Assembly: GCA_964428185.1 (NCBI GenBank)
Contig: CAYRXH010000109.1
Location: 1 to 7,679, forward strand
DNA length: 7,679 nt
Reading direction: 5' to 3'
Source of the DNA: CAYMAZ01 sp964428185
GTDB taxonomy: Bacteria > Bacteroidota > Bacteroidia > Bacteroidales > DTU049
The notes under the pieces are model-generated. The model was not told where the DNA came from, did not search any database, and saw only the letters and a list, made by a program, of their open reading frames with translations. Below are positions 1-6,045 of this stretch, in pieces (the first letter of the stretch is position 1; each line of letters opens with the position of its first letter). The position numbers and the translations under genes were made by a program.

Positions 1-14
1 GCATCTTTTTTTGC

Positions 15-22
15 TAACTTTG
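15..22 (+). promoter_or_regulatory. Bacteroidota-type -7 promoter element of the moeA operon
   Basis: TAACTTTG is an exact match to the TAnnTTTG -7 consensus used by the primary sigma factor of Bacteroidota. Transcription would start a few bases downstream, near base 26-29, leaving a leader of only about 10 bases before the GTG start at 39. The matching -33 element would lie outside the window. The bases from 18 on (CTTTGCAAAAAA) are identical over 12 nt to those at the pgk promoter. So short a leader leaves no room for a Moco riboswitch. Confidence 0.7.
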
Positions 23-38
23 CAAAAAATAAAGTGCT

Positions 39-1214
39 GTGATCACACATGATGAAGCATTGAATATACTACTCAGTAGCAGCTCTACTGTTCAGACAGA
101 AATTGCAGAACTCAGAAATGTCACAGGTAGAATATTGTCAGAGGATGTAATTTCAGATATCAACATGCCGCCATTCAATAAGTCTGCTGTTGATGGATAT
201 GCCTGTCGCAGGGAAGATCTGCCGGGTCCTTTGGAAGTTCTGGAAGTAATTATGGCAGGTATGGTTCCTGAATTTGAATTATTACCTGGAACATGTTCAA
301 AGATAATGACTGGCGCACCTGTTCCTGTGGGTGCTGATACTGTATTGATGATTGAAGATACAGAAATCAGGGATGGAAACACAATCTTTTTCAATGCTGA
401 AAAAACCGGTTCAAATATTTGTTTAATTGGGGAAGATATCATTCAGGGAGAAACGGTGCTTAAGGCAGGAACTCTTCTTAAATCCTGGCATATTGGAATT
501 TTAGCTACTGTAGGTATTAAAAATGTGCCTTTATATAGAAAAGTTAATATCGGTATCATTACAACAGGTGATGAACTTGTTGAACCCGGACATAATCTTG
601 TTCCCGGAAAAATAAGAAACAGCAATGCACATCAGTTATTAGGCAGTTGCTCAAATCTTCCTGTCAATACTCATTATTACGGCATTGTGTCTGATAATCT
701 GGATGATACTACAGATGTTCTGAGTCGTGCAATTTCCGAAAATGATATTGTTTTACTTACCGGAGGTGTTTCAATGGGCGATTTTGACTTTGTGCCTCAG
801 GCACTCACTCAGGCAGGAATGAACATTTTGTTTGATAGTGTTGCAATGCAGCCGGGACGTCCCCTTACATTTGCAACCAACGGAGAAAAGCATTGCTTTG
901 GTCTGCCAGGTAATCCTGTATCTTCATTTCTGCAGTTTGAACTATCAGTGAAACCGCTAATATATAAACTCATGGGGCATGAATTTAAACAGGTAGTCAT
1001 TCCTCTGCAGGCAGCAGTTCCTTTTTTGAGAAAAAAGACAACCCGCAAATCATTTTATCCTGTGGAACTGACATCTGATGGTAAAATCAAACCGATAAAC
1101 TATAATGGATCTGCACACATAAATGCATTTTCTGATGCATTTGGAATAATTGCCATGGAACAGGGTGTCAGTGAAATTAAACTAGGAGAATTTGTGAATG
1201 TTAGACCACTTTAA
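39..1214 (+). CDS. moeA: Molybdopterin molybdenumtransferase MoeA
   Basis: MoeA inserts molybdate into adenylylated molybdopterin (MPT-AMP), giving active Moco in the cytoplasm. The 391-residue product has the normal family length and all the expected signatures: PPFNKSAVDGYA (44-55) with the conserved Asp52, TGAPVPVGAD (91-100), TTGDEL (175-180), the molybdopterin-binding TGGVSMGDFD (241-250), QPGRP (271-275) and GLPGNPVSS (288-296). The remaining C-terminus is the usual small beta domain (MoeA domain IV). The start is GTG: an in-frame TAA at 30-32 blocks extension upstream, and the next Met (residue 43) would remove the first conserved segment. There is no clear Shine-Dalgarno sequence, which fits the short leader. 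This is the first gene of the Moco operon, and its last 17 bases overlap moaA. Nothing suggests loss of function. Confidence 0.96.
   Translation: MITHDEALNILLSSSSTVQTEIAELRNVTGRILSEDVISDINMPPFNKSAVDGYACRREDLPGPLEVLEVIMAGMVPEFELLPGTCSKIMTGAPVPVGADTVLMIEDTEIRDGNTIFFNAEKTGSNICLIGEDIIQGETVLKAGTLLKSWHIGILATVGIKNVPLYRKVNIGIITTGDELVEPGHNLVPGKIRNSNAHQLLGSCSNLPVNTHYYGIVSDNLDDTTDVLSRAISENDIVLLTGGVSMGDFDFVPQALTQAGMNILFDSVAMQPGRPLTFATNGEKHCFGLPGNPVSSFLQFELSVKPLIYKLMGHEFKQVVIPLQAAVPFLRKKTTRKSFYPVELTSDGKIKPINYNGSAHINAFSDAFGIIAMEQGVSEIKLGEFVNVRPL
1184..1188 (+). promoter_or_regulatory. Ribosome binding site of moaA inside the end of moeA
   Basis: AGGAG lies 9 bases before the ATG at 1198. It is one of the few good Shine-Dalgarno matches in the window and supports the moaA start inside the moeA coding region. 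Translation of the two genes is therefore probably coupled. Confidence 0.7.
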
Positions 1215-1998
1215 CAGAAATATCTCTTATCTCAGAATTTCAGTTACCGATCGATGTAATCTGAGATGCCGTTACTGTATGCCTGAAGAAGGAATTGTTC
1301 TGAAGGATCATAATTCAATATTGTCTTTCAAAGAAATTGTCGGTGTGGTCGAAATCGCAGTTGCAAGCGGAATAGATAAAATCAGGCTGACAGGAGGCGA
1401 ACCACTTGTAAGAAAGGGAATTGTCAGTCTTGTGCAAATGATTTCACAAATCAAAGGATTGAAAGATATTGCCATGACAACCAATGGGATTCTGCTGAAA
1501 GAATATGCTCAGGCGTTAAAGAACGCCGGCTTGAACAGAGTCAACATCAGCCTGGACACCCTTGATGCTGAACGATATGCCTTCATCACCCGAGGCGGTG
1601 ACATCACGAAAGTGCTTGCAGGAATTGAGGCTGCAAAAAATGCAGGACTTGGCCCAATAAAAATCAATGTGGTAATGTTTGATAAAAAAGACACTAAAAC
1701 ACATGAAGAACTCACTGAATTCTGTAACAAAAACAAACTATTCATTCGGTTTATTCATAAAATGGAACTTAAAAGCGGTGATTTTTCAGTTGTGGAAGGC
1801 GGAACAGGAGGAAATTGTGAGATTTGCAACAGACTCAGACTCACTGCTGATGGGTATATCAAACCTTGTTTGTTCAGTGAAATCGGATTCAATATTAGAG
1901 AACTAGGAGTTGAAGAAGCTATCAAGCAGGCAATTTCTCACAAACCTGAAAAGGGGACAATATGTCACAATCATAAGTTTTTCAATATCGGAGGATAG
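1198..1998 (+). CDS. moaA: Compact GTP 3',8-cyclase MoaA (radical SAM)
   Basis: MoaA uses S-adenosylmethionine and two [4Fe-4S] clusters to convert GTP to 3',8-cyclo-7,8-dihydro-GTP, the first step of Moco synthesis. The radical SAM cluster motif is Cys20, Cys24 and Cys27 (CxxxCxxC) within TDRCNLRCRYCMP. TGGEPLVRKG is at 65-74 and NISLDTLD at 116-123. The second cluster motif is Cys207, Cys210 and Cys224 (CX2CX13C). Arg13, Arg212 and Arg214 match the GTP-binding arginines of characterised MoaA, and the essential C-terminal Gly-Gly is present (NIGG, 263-266). The oddity is length: 266 residues instead of about 320-340. Almost all of the deficit falls between FIRFIHKMEL (182-191) and Cys207, where about 55 residues are missing. 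The frame is open throughout and bounded by conserved motifs, so this looks like a shortened variant rather than a decayed gene. It overlaps moeA by 17 bases, and moaC follows after 4 bases. Confidence 0.9.
   Translation: MLDHFNRNISYLRISVTDRCNLRCRYCMPEEGIVLKDHNSILSFKEIVGVVEIAVASGIDKIRLTGGEPLVRKGIVSLVQMISQIKGLKDIAMTTNGILLKEYAQALKNAGLNRVNISLDTLDAERYAFITRGGDITKVLAGIEAAKNAGLGPIKINVVMFDKKDTKTHEELTEFCNKNKLFIRFIHKMELKSGDFSVVEGGTGGNCEICNRLRLTADGYIKPCLFSEIGFNIRELGVEEAIKQAISHKPEKGTICHNHKFFNIGG
1990..1994 (+). promoter_or_regulatory. Ribosome binding site of moaC
   Basis: GGAGG overlaps the Gly-Gly codons and the end of moaA and ends 8 bases before the ATG at 2003. It decides the moaC start in favour of 2003 over the in-frame upstream codon at 1910, which would add 31 residues unrelated to MoaC. 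Confidence 0.8.
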
Positions 1999-2002
1999 TT
2001 TT

Positions 2003-2455
2003 ATGGCAGAAAAAAAGTTTTCACACACAGACAATGATGGCAAAGCTAACATGGTAGATGTGGGGAACAAACCCAACCAGACAAGAACAGCCACTGCCGA
2101 AGGAGAGATACTTCTTGCAAAAGAAACCGTTGAACTCATCAGACAGAACCAGATGAAAAAGGGTGATGTGCTGAGCATGGCTGAATTTGCAGGCATAACG
2201 GCTGCCAAGAAAACCTCAGAACTCATACCACTTTGCCATCCTTTGCTCATCACACAGGTGAAAGTGAAAGCACTACTTACTGAAAGTGGAGTAAAAGTTC
2301 AATCAATTGTAAAATGTGTGGGACAAACAGGTATCGAAATGGAAGCTCTGACAGCAGTTCAGGTGGCACTGCTTACTGTTTATGACATGTGCAAGGCTGT
2401 GGACAAGAAGATGATAATTTCAAATGTACGTTTGCTTGAAAAGACGAAGGAATAA
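2003..2455 (+). CDS. moaC: Cyclic pyranopterin monophosphate synthase MoaC
   Basis: MoaC rearranges the cyclised GTP made by MoaA into cyclic pyranopterin monophosphate (cPMP). The product has 150 residues, close to the family norm of about 160. It begins with the typical FSHTDNDGKANMVDV segment (6-20). Other signatures are ELIPLCHPL (73-81) with the conserved His79, GIEMEALTAVQVA (110-122) with Glu112 and Glu114, and YDMCKAVDK (127-135) with Asp128 and the catalytic-type Lys131. No key residue is missing. The protein acts as a cytoplasmic hexamer in characterised species. The gene starts 4 bases after the moaA stop and has a good Shine-Dalgarno sequence. A 9-bp hairpin begins at its stop codon. 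Placement directly behind moaA matches their consecutive reactions. Confidence 0.96.
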   Translation: MAEKKFSHTDNDGKANMVDVGNKPNQTRTATAEGEILLAKETVELIRQNQMKKGDVLSMAEFAGITAAKKTSELIPLCHPLLITQVKVKALLTESGVKVQSIVKCVGQTGIEMEALTAVQVALLTVYDMCKAVDKKMIISNVRLLEKTKE

Positions 2456-2474
2456 GCTATATTAAATATAGCTT
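2454..2474 (+). repeat. Intercistronic hairpin between moaC and the MOSC::MogA gene
   Basis: AAGCTATAT and ATATAGCTT form a perfect 9-bp stem around a 3-base loop (TAA). The left arm starts inside the moaC stop codon. Only two base pairs are G-C and no T-run follows, so it is a poor intrinsic terminator. It may tune mRNA processing or the level of the downstream gene, or have no function. Confidence 0.5.
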
Positions 2475-2508
2475 TGTGCATTTTGCGTTAAAAATGAATT
2501 GGCACATC

Positions 2509-3435
2509 ATGAAAATCAAAATTAAATCTGTCAATATTTCCACCGAAACAGGAGTTATTAAACATCCGGTTGATACTATCGAACTCACATCAACCGGCAT
2601 TAAAACCGATGCGCACAGTGGCAAATGGCATCGTCAAATCAGTTTGCTTGCTGCGGAGAGCATCGAAAAATTCGGAAAACTTCATCAGCAGGTATTCAAA
2701 TATGGTGAATTTGCTGAAAATATTACCACCGAAGGTATGGAACTGTTTCAAATGCGTCCGCTGGACAGATTGTTCAATGATACTGTTGACCTTCAGGTGA
2801 CCCAGATCGGCAAAAAGTGTCACGGAGATGGTTGCGCCATTTATCGGGAAACGGGAGCCTGTGTGATGCCCAAGGAGGGAATTTTTGCTCGTGTTATTAA
2901 ACCAGGTATCCTCAAAGCAGGAGATGAACTGGAATATGAACCCAAAGTGTTTCAGATTCACATCATCACCCTCAGCGACAGAGCCAGCAAAGGAGAGTAT
3001 GAAGATCTGAGCGGTCCTGCCATCAAAGAATCTGTTGAAGTATTTTTCAGAATGAAAGGCTACAAGTGTGAAATTCATAATCTCATTATTCCCGACAGCA
3101 GACGGAAACTAAAGTATTTGCTTGAAAAACTTTTTAATTCAGCAGATCTGATAATCACTACAGGCGGGACAGGCATTGGTCCCCGCGACATTACAGTGGA
3201 TACAGTGAAGCCATTTCTGGAAAAGGAGATTCCTGGCATCATGGATCTGGTTCGTATGAAATATGGGATGGAAAAACCCAGTGCTGTGATTAGCCGAAGC
3301 ATTGCTGGAGTAAGAAAAAAGACACTGGTGTTTTGCCTGCCGGGCAGTCCCAAAGCCTGTAAAGAATACATGTCAGAAATCAATCAGGTGTTGATTCATT
3401 TGTATTTAATGCTATATGGGATTGATGCGCATTGA
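2509..3435 (+). CDS. MOSC domain fused to MogA/MoaB molybdopterin adenylyltransferase
   Basis: This is a two-domain Moco protein of 308 residues. Residues 1-144 are a MOSC domain, the sulfur-carrier fold also found at the C-terminus of Moco sulfurases. It has GIKTDAHSGKWHRQ (30-43), the cysteines Cys104, Cys109 and Cys118, and MPKEGIFARVI (120-130); Cys118 is the likely persulfide carrier. Residues 147-308 are a MogA/MoaB domain, which forms MPT-AMP from molybdopterin and ATP. Its signatures are ITLSDRASKG (153-162), TTGGTGIGPRD (217-227) with Asp227, and CLPGSPKA (276-283). The start is uncertain: the frame is open from GTG 2476, with ATG codons at 2494 and 2509. I chose 2509 because the MOSC fold begins there, but no candidate has a Shine-Dalgarno sequence. 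It is the last gene of the operon. The fusion suggests that sulfur handling and MPT activation occur on one polypeptide; this is inference. Confidence 0.92.
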   Translation: MKIKIKSVNISTETGVIKHPVDTIELTSTGIKTDAHSGKWHRQISLLAAESIEKFGKLHQQVFKYGEFAENITTEGMELFQMRPLDRLFNDTVDLQVTQIGKKCHGDGCAIYRETGACVMPKEGIFARVIKPGILKAGDELEYEPKVFQIHIITLSDRASKGEYEDLSGPAIKESVEVFFRMKGYKCEIHNLIIPDSRRKLKYLLEKLFNSADLIITTGGTGIGPRDITVDTVKPFLEKEIPGIMDLVRMKYGMEKPSAVISRSIAGVRKKTLVFCLPGSPKACKEYMSEINQVLIHLYLMLYGIDAH

Positions 3436-3446
3436 TTGACAAAGCG

Positions 3447-3998
3447 CTAGTATGAGTTCAATGCTGTTATTTCAGAAATATCTTTTCTCTGTTTTTGCCT
3501 TTGCTTGTACCCTTCCACCGCATAGCCAAGGCTGATGAGCAATCCGATTTTTCTTTTTTCAGGTATTCCAAGCAATTTTTGAATAGGTTTTTCATTGAAC
3601 CAACCCAGCATACATGTGCCCAGTCCAAGTTCGTATGCCTGAAGACAAAATTGCGATGCAGCGATACCGATATCAATAAGCGGATATTCAATATTTTTCA
3701 CTGAAATGCCAACTTTTGAGGTGAAGTTTGATTTTTCCAGAGTGATTACAATAATAACAGGAGCATCAAGCACAAATTTATTAAAACGCATCAGTGGCCC
3801 ATACGTTTCTTTTGCCACCTGTTCGCGCAGTTGAGGCTCATCAACCACGATAAATTTCCATGGTTGCGAGTTGCAGGCTGATGGTGCTAGCCGTGCAGCT
3901 TCAAGGCATAAGTCAAGCTTTTCTTTTTCAACAGTACGGGAAGCATCATATTTTCTTACACTTTGTCTGCTTCTTATGAGTTCTGTCAGTTCTGTCAT
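3447..3998 (-). CDS. Nitroreductase-family flavoprotein
   Basis: The product is a 183-residue FMN-dependent oxidoreductase of the nitroreductase superfamily, using NAD(P)H; its substrate cannot be read from sequence. The N-terminal FMN phosphate-binding motif RQSVRKYD is at 11-18, APSACNSQPWKFIVV at 38-52, and the central helix DIGIAASQFCLQAYELGLG at 109-127, followed by the loop GWFNE (132-136). LLGIPEKRK (142-150) and ISLGYA (155-160) form the usual C-terminal flavin-contact segment. The length is normal for the small single-domain members, which act as dimers. The ATG overlaps the pgk stop codon (TAATG), so the gene is probably translated by reinitiation after pgk and has no promoter of its own. 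Its stop lies 11 bases from the end of the convergent Moco operon. A link to Moco metabolism is not implied. Confidence 0.93.
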   Translation of the reverse strand: MTELTELIRSRQSVRKYDASRTVEKEKLDLCLEAARLAPSACNSQPWKFIVVDEPQLREQVAKETYGPLMRFNKFVLDAPVIIVITLEKSNFTSKVGISVKNIEYPLIDIGIAASQFCLQAYELGLGTCMLGWFNEKPIQKLLGIPEKRKIGLLISLGYAVEGYKQRQKQRKDISEITALNSY

Positions 3999-5302
3999 TA
4001 TTTTTTGTTTTTTGAGTTTTCAATTAATGCTTTTACAGGTTCAAGACCTAAAACACTGCCGTCTTCAATAGCCTTCAGAACAGCACCACCACCGGTAAAA
4101 ATATAGTATTTAGGACTGTCCAGTGCAACGATGTATAGACCGGGTAACAGGCGCTTCAATTCCTGCATGGTGTCACCACCTCCGTAGAGTTTAATGGCAT
4201 CGTGGTTCTTATCAATCAGTTCATCCAGGGCAATTGTGCCCTCATTAAAATGAGGCGTAAAACCCATAACTGCATTTACAAAAACTGTTTGAGCTTTATT
4301 AAAAATTTCCCTGACAGTTTCATCCTCAAATGAATCTCTGGCAACATCCAGAAAGTAATTATATGTGTCACCCTTTTTAAAGTCTCTGACAGCTCGCTGT
4401 CTCCAATGCCCGTCAATTTTTCCATCAAGGGTGTCTGATTCTATGATATATGGCATTTCAACAAGTTTCCCGGGATGTTTTTTTGCAAATTCAACAAATT
4501 TAGCCGCATGATCAATATCATCCTTTCCAACGCCCTGAATTGAAATTCCATATTTTGCTGCAAGGTAGGCATTGTAAATCACTCCGCCAAGCACAAGGTA
4601 ATCAGATTTCTCAAGTAAGGTGTAGAGTGAGTCTACTTTTGTATCAAATTTTGCTCCTGCAACAACAGAAATAAAAGGTTTCTTAGGATGAAAAACCCTG
4701 TCAAGATTGGTAATTTCTTTTTGCATCAGAAAACCAGCATAGGAAGGCAGATACTTTGTAACACCAACAGTTGAAGCATGAGGCTGCCAAGAACCAAATG
4801 CATCGTTGATAAAAATATCGGCTAGTCCTGCCAGCTGATAAGCAAACCTATCAGCAACAATATCCTTTGATTCTTCACCAGAAAACCATCGGGTGTTAGG
4901 AAGATAAATGCCGTCAATCCTGTCATTCCGTAAATCTTTGATCAGATGATTGATAGATGTCTCGATACCACCGTAGCCCTTGTTTTCCTGTTGGTGAAAC
5001 TCAGGCACTCTGAATCTTATATGAAGTTTGTTTTCAAAATATTCAACGATGGGTTCAACAGAAGTATCATCGTTAATTTCTATGGTGCCTTGCTTCTTAT
5101 CTTTTGGCCTGCCTACATGGGTCATTAATATGATTTTCCCTCCTTTTGCGACGATATAATATAAGGTTCCGATGGTTGCATCAATGCGATACGGGTCATG
5201 GATAATACCCTTTTTTACCACATTGTGATCTACTCTGACAAGAACGATTTTTCCCTTCAGGTCTGCATCCTGAATACAAGGAATCTGACTGGTTGAGTTC
5301 AT
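3998..5302 (-). CDS. pgk: Divergent phosphoglycerate kinase
   Basis: PGK transfers phosphate between 1,3-bisphosphoglycerate and ADP in glycolysis and gluconeogenesis. The 434-residue product is slightly longer than usual (about 390-415). Conserved family features are RVDHN (23-27), Arg39, THVGRPK (61-67), the Arg138 region NTRWFSGEE (136-144), NDAFG (166-170), GAKFDTK (216-222), GGGDT (374-378) and TGGGA (403-407). Several normally near-invariant sites differ. GTAHRAHAS has become GSWQPHAS, losing the 3-phosphoglycerate-binding Arg. The DIGP loop reads DVAR (319-322). The WNGPxG segment reads VNAVMG (342-347), and the nucleotide-ribose Glu that follows is absent. The frame is open further upstream to a TTG at 5329, but that codon precedes the promoter at 5318-5325, so I use the ATG at 5302-5300. 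It is the first gene of a two-gene operon. Family membership is secure; ordinary glycolytic activity is likely but less certain. Confidence 0.9.
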   Translation of the reverse strand: MNSTSQIPCIQDADLKGKIVLVRVDHNVVKKGIIHDPYRIDATIGTLYYIVAKGGKIILMTHVGRPKDKKQGTIEINDDTSVEPIVEYFENKLHIRFRVPEFHQQENKGYGGIETSINHLIKDLRNDRIDGIYLPNTRWFSGEESKDIVADRFAYQLAGLADIFINDAFGSWQPHASTVGVTKYLPSYAGFLMQKEITNLDRVFHPKKPFISVVAGAKFDTKVDSLYTLLEKSDYLVLGGVIYNAYLAAKYGISIQGVGKDDIDHAAKFVEFAKKHPGKLVEMPYIIESDTLDGKIDGHWRQRAVRDFKKGDTYNYFLDVARDSFEDETVREIFNKAQTVFVNAVMGFTPHFNEGTIALDELIDKNHDAIKLYGGGDTMQELKRLLPGLYIVALDSPKYYIFTGGGAVLKAIEDGSVLGLEPVKALIENSKNKK

Positions 5303-5317
5303 GAATGGATTTTTTTG

Positions 5318-5325
5318 CAAAGGTA
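5318..5325 (-). promoter_or_regulatory. Bacteroidota-type -7 promoter element of pgk
   Basis: On the minus strand the sequence is TACCTTTG, an exact TAnnTTTG match. It would start transcription near base 5311-5314, about 10 bases before the ATG at 5302. The downstream CTTTGCAAAAAA is shared with the moeA promoter. No good TTG -33 element is seen at the expected distance. Confidence 0.7.
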
Positions 5326-5363
5326 TCAAAAATCACTGTTTTTCCAGATGGAATAATGTGTTT

Positions 5364-5388
5364 CGTAAATTTAACTTTACGGTAAAGT
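5364..5388. repeat. Nested dyad upstream of the pgk promoter, possible operator
   Basis: ACTTTAC, G, GTAAAGT (5374-5388) is a perfect 7-bp inverted repeat with a single central base. Overlapping it, CGTAAA (5364-5369) and TTTACG (5376-5381) form a second inverted repeat with a 6-base spacer. The GTAAA/TTTAC unit therefore occurs three times in 25 bases, about 40-65 bases upstream of the pgk -7 element. This geometry fits a regulator binding site, but none is known to me. Confidence 0.4.
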
Positions 5389-5405
5389 GTATGGATAATT
5401 TCAGA

Positions 5406-5436
5406 CTCATTCTACAGAAAGCCCAGTGGTAATGAG
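5406..5436. repeat. Bulged hairpin between smpB and pgk
   Basis: CTCATTCTAC (5406-5415) can pair with GTGG-T-AATGAG (5426-5436), giving 10 pairs with one bulged T, one G-T pair and a 10-base loop. It has no T-run on either side in either orientation, so it is not a typical intrinsic terminator. It could mark the 3' end of the smpB message. Confidence 0.35.
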
Positions 5437-5589
5437 AACTCCAGAACTCAATATATGCAGAGGGAATAATCAGTGTGCGTGAATACTCAGAACTTCAGTT
5501 GTAAAATATTTGGAAAATGAATTTAAAGATACTTGAGAAAGCATTGCCAGATCAAATTAGGAGAACGGAAATTTCAGGGAAACTCCTGG

Positions 5590-6033
5590 TTAAAGTTTGA
5601 TCTTTCTCTCTGAATCTCTCATCACATCACGGTCTTTAATTGTGTCTCTTTTGTCATAAAGTTTTTTTCCTTTGGCCAGGGCAATTTCAAGTTTTGCAAG
5701 TCCTTTTACATTCAGGTAAAGAAGGGTTGGAACAATGGTTATCCCTTTTTCAGTATATTTGATTCTTATTTTTTTAAGCTCTCTTTTTGTAAGCAGCAGT
5801 TTTCTGTCTCTTTTGGGATCGTGATTATAGATGTTTCCATGATCATATTCTGCAATATGCATGTTTTTTATCCATAGCTCTTCATTGATTATTATACAGA
5901 ATGCGTCATTGATAATTGTTTTGCCTGATCTTACTGACTTGATTTCTGTTCCTGTCAGCACGATACCGGCGGTATATTTTTCAATAAAAAAATATTCAAA
6001 ACCGGCTTTCTTATTTTTGGCTACAATTTTCAT
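5590..6033 (-). CDS. smpB: SsrA-binding protein SmpB
   Basis: SmpB binds tmRNA and brings it to stalled ribosomes, mimicking the tRNA anticodon arm during trans-translation. The 147-residue product has the full family length and signatures: KNKKAGFEY (6-14), YTAGIVLTGTEIKSVRSGK (20-38), the tmRNA-binding loop with HDPKRDRKLLLTKREL (71-86), and a basic C-terminal tail after GKKLYDKR that would enter the mRNA channel. Two adjacent ATG codons (6036 and 6033) and one at 6048 are in frame. I chose 6033 because homologues begin near this residue and because the candidate promoter element (6038-6045) contains the 6048 codon. No Shine-Dalgarno sequence is visible. No ssrA gene lies nearby, which is common. 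Confidence 0.95.
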   Translation of the reverse strand: MKIVAKNKKAGFEYFFIEKYTAGIVLTGTEIKSVRSGKTIINDAFCIIINEELWIKNMHIAEYDHGNIYNHDPKRDRKLLLTKRELKKIRIKYTEKGITIVPTLLYLNVKGLAKLEIALAKGKKLYDKRDTIKDRDVMRDSERKIKL

Positions 6034-6037
6034 CATG

Positions 6038-6045
6038 CAAAAATA
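6038..6045 (-). promoter_or_regulatory. Candidate -7 promoter element of smpB
   Basis: The minus strand reads TATTTTTG, an exact TAnnTTTG match, followed at once by CATGATGAAA. If used, transcription would start at or within a few bases of the smpB ATG, giving a leaderless or nearly leaderless mRNA. No clear -33 element is seen, and the T-rich match could be chance. Confidence 0.45.

Larger units (their letters stand above)
5303..5589. other. Intergenic region between smpB and pgk
   Basis: These 287 bases hold the pgk promoter, the nested dyad at 5364-5388 and the hairpin at 5406-5436. There is also a short direct repeat (AGAACTC at 5435-5441 and 5443-5449). I see no convincing gene on either strand, no tmRNA and no strong smpB terminator: only short complementary segments follow the smpB stop, such as AGGAG/CTCCT around 5560-5587 on the minus strand. 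Confidence 0.6.

Noticed and set aside
1910..2002. Extended moaC start 31 codons upstream
   Set aside because: The extra sequence overlaps moaA, lacks MoaC similarity, and the GGAGG at 1990-1994 points to the ATG at 2003.
2590..3078. 162-codon open frame on the minus strand
   Set aside because: It is antisense to the MOSC::MogA gene, whose domains are conserved; the shadow has no recognisable motif.
3425..3464. Possible bidirectional terminator at the convergent junction
   Set aside because: Only an 8-bp palindrome (ATGCGCAT) and a 7-bp stem (GCATTGA/TCAATGC) with a 22-base loop are present, with no T-run on either side. This is too weak to call.
5303..5329. Longer pgk starting at a TTG codon at 5329
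   Set aside because: The extra nine residues would be encoded by the predicted -7 promoter element and the start-site region, and they are not part of the PGK fold.
5303..5589. tmRNA (ssrA) gene next to smpB
   Set aside because: No tRNA-like ends, no CCA terminus and no tag-coding frame were found on either strand.
5517..5600. 27-codon open frame on the plus strand between pgk and smpB
   Set aside because: It has no Shine-Dalgarno sequence, promoter or recognisable motif, and its end overlaps the 3' end of smpB on the other strand. A frame this short is expected by chance.
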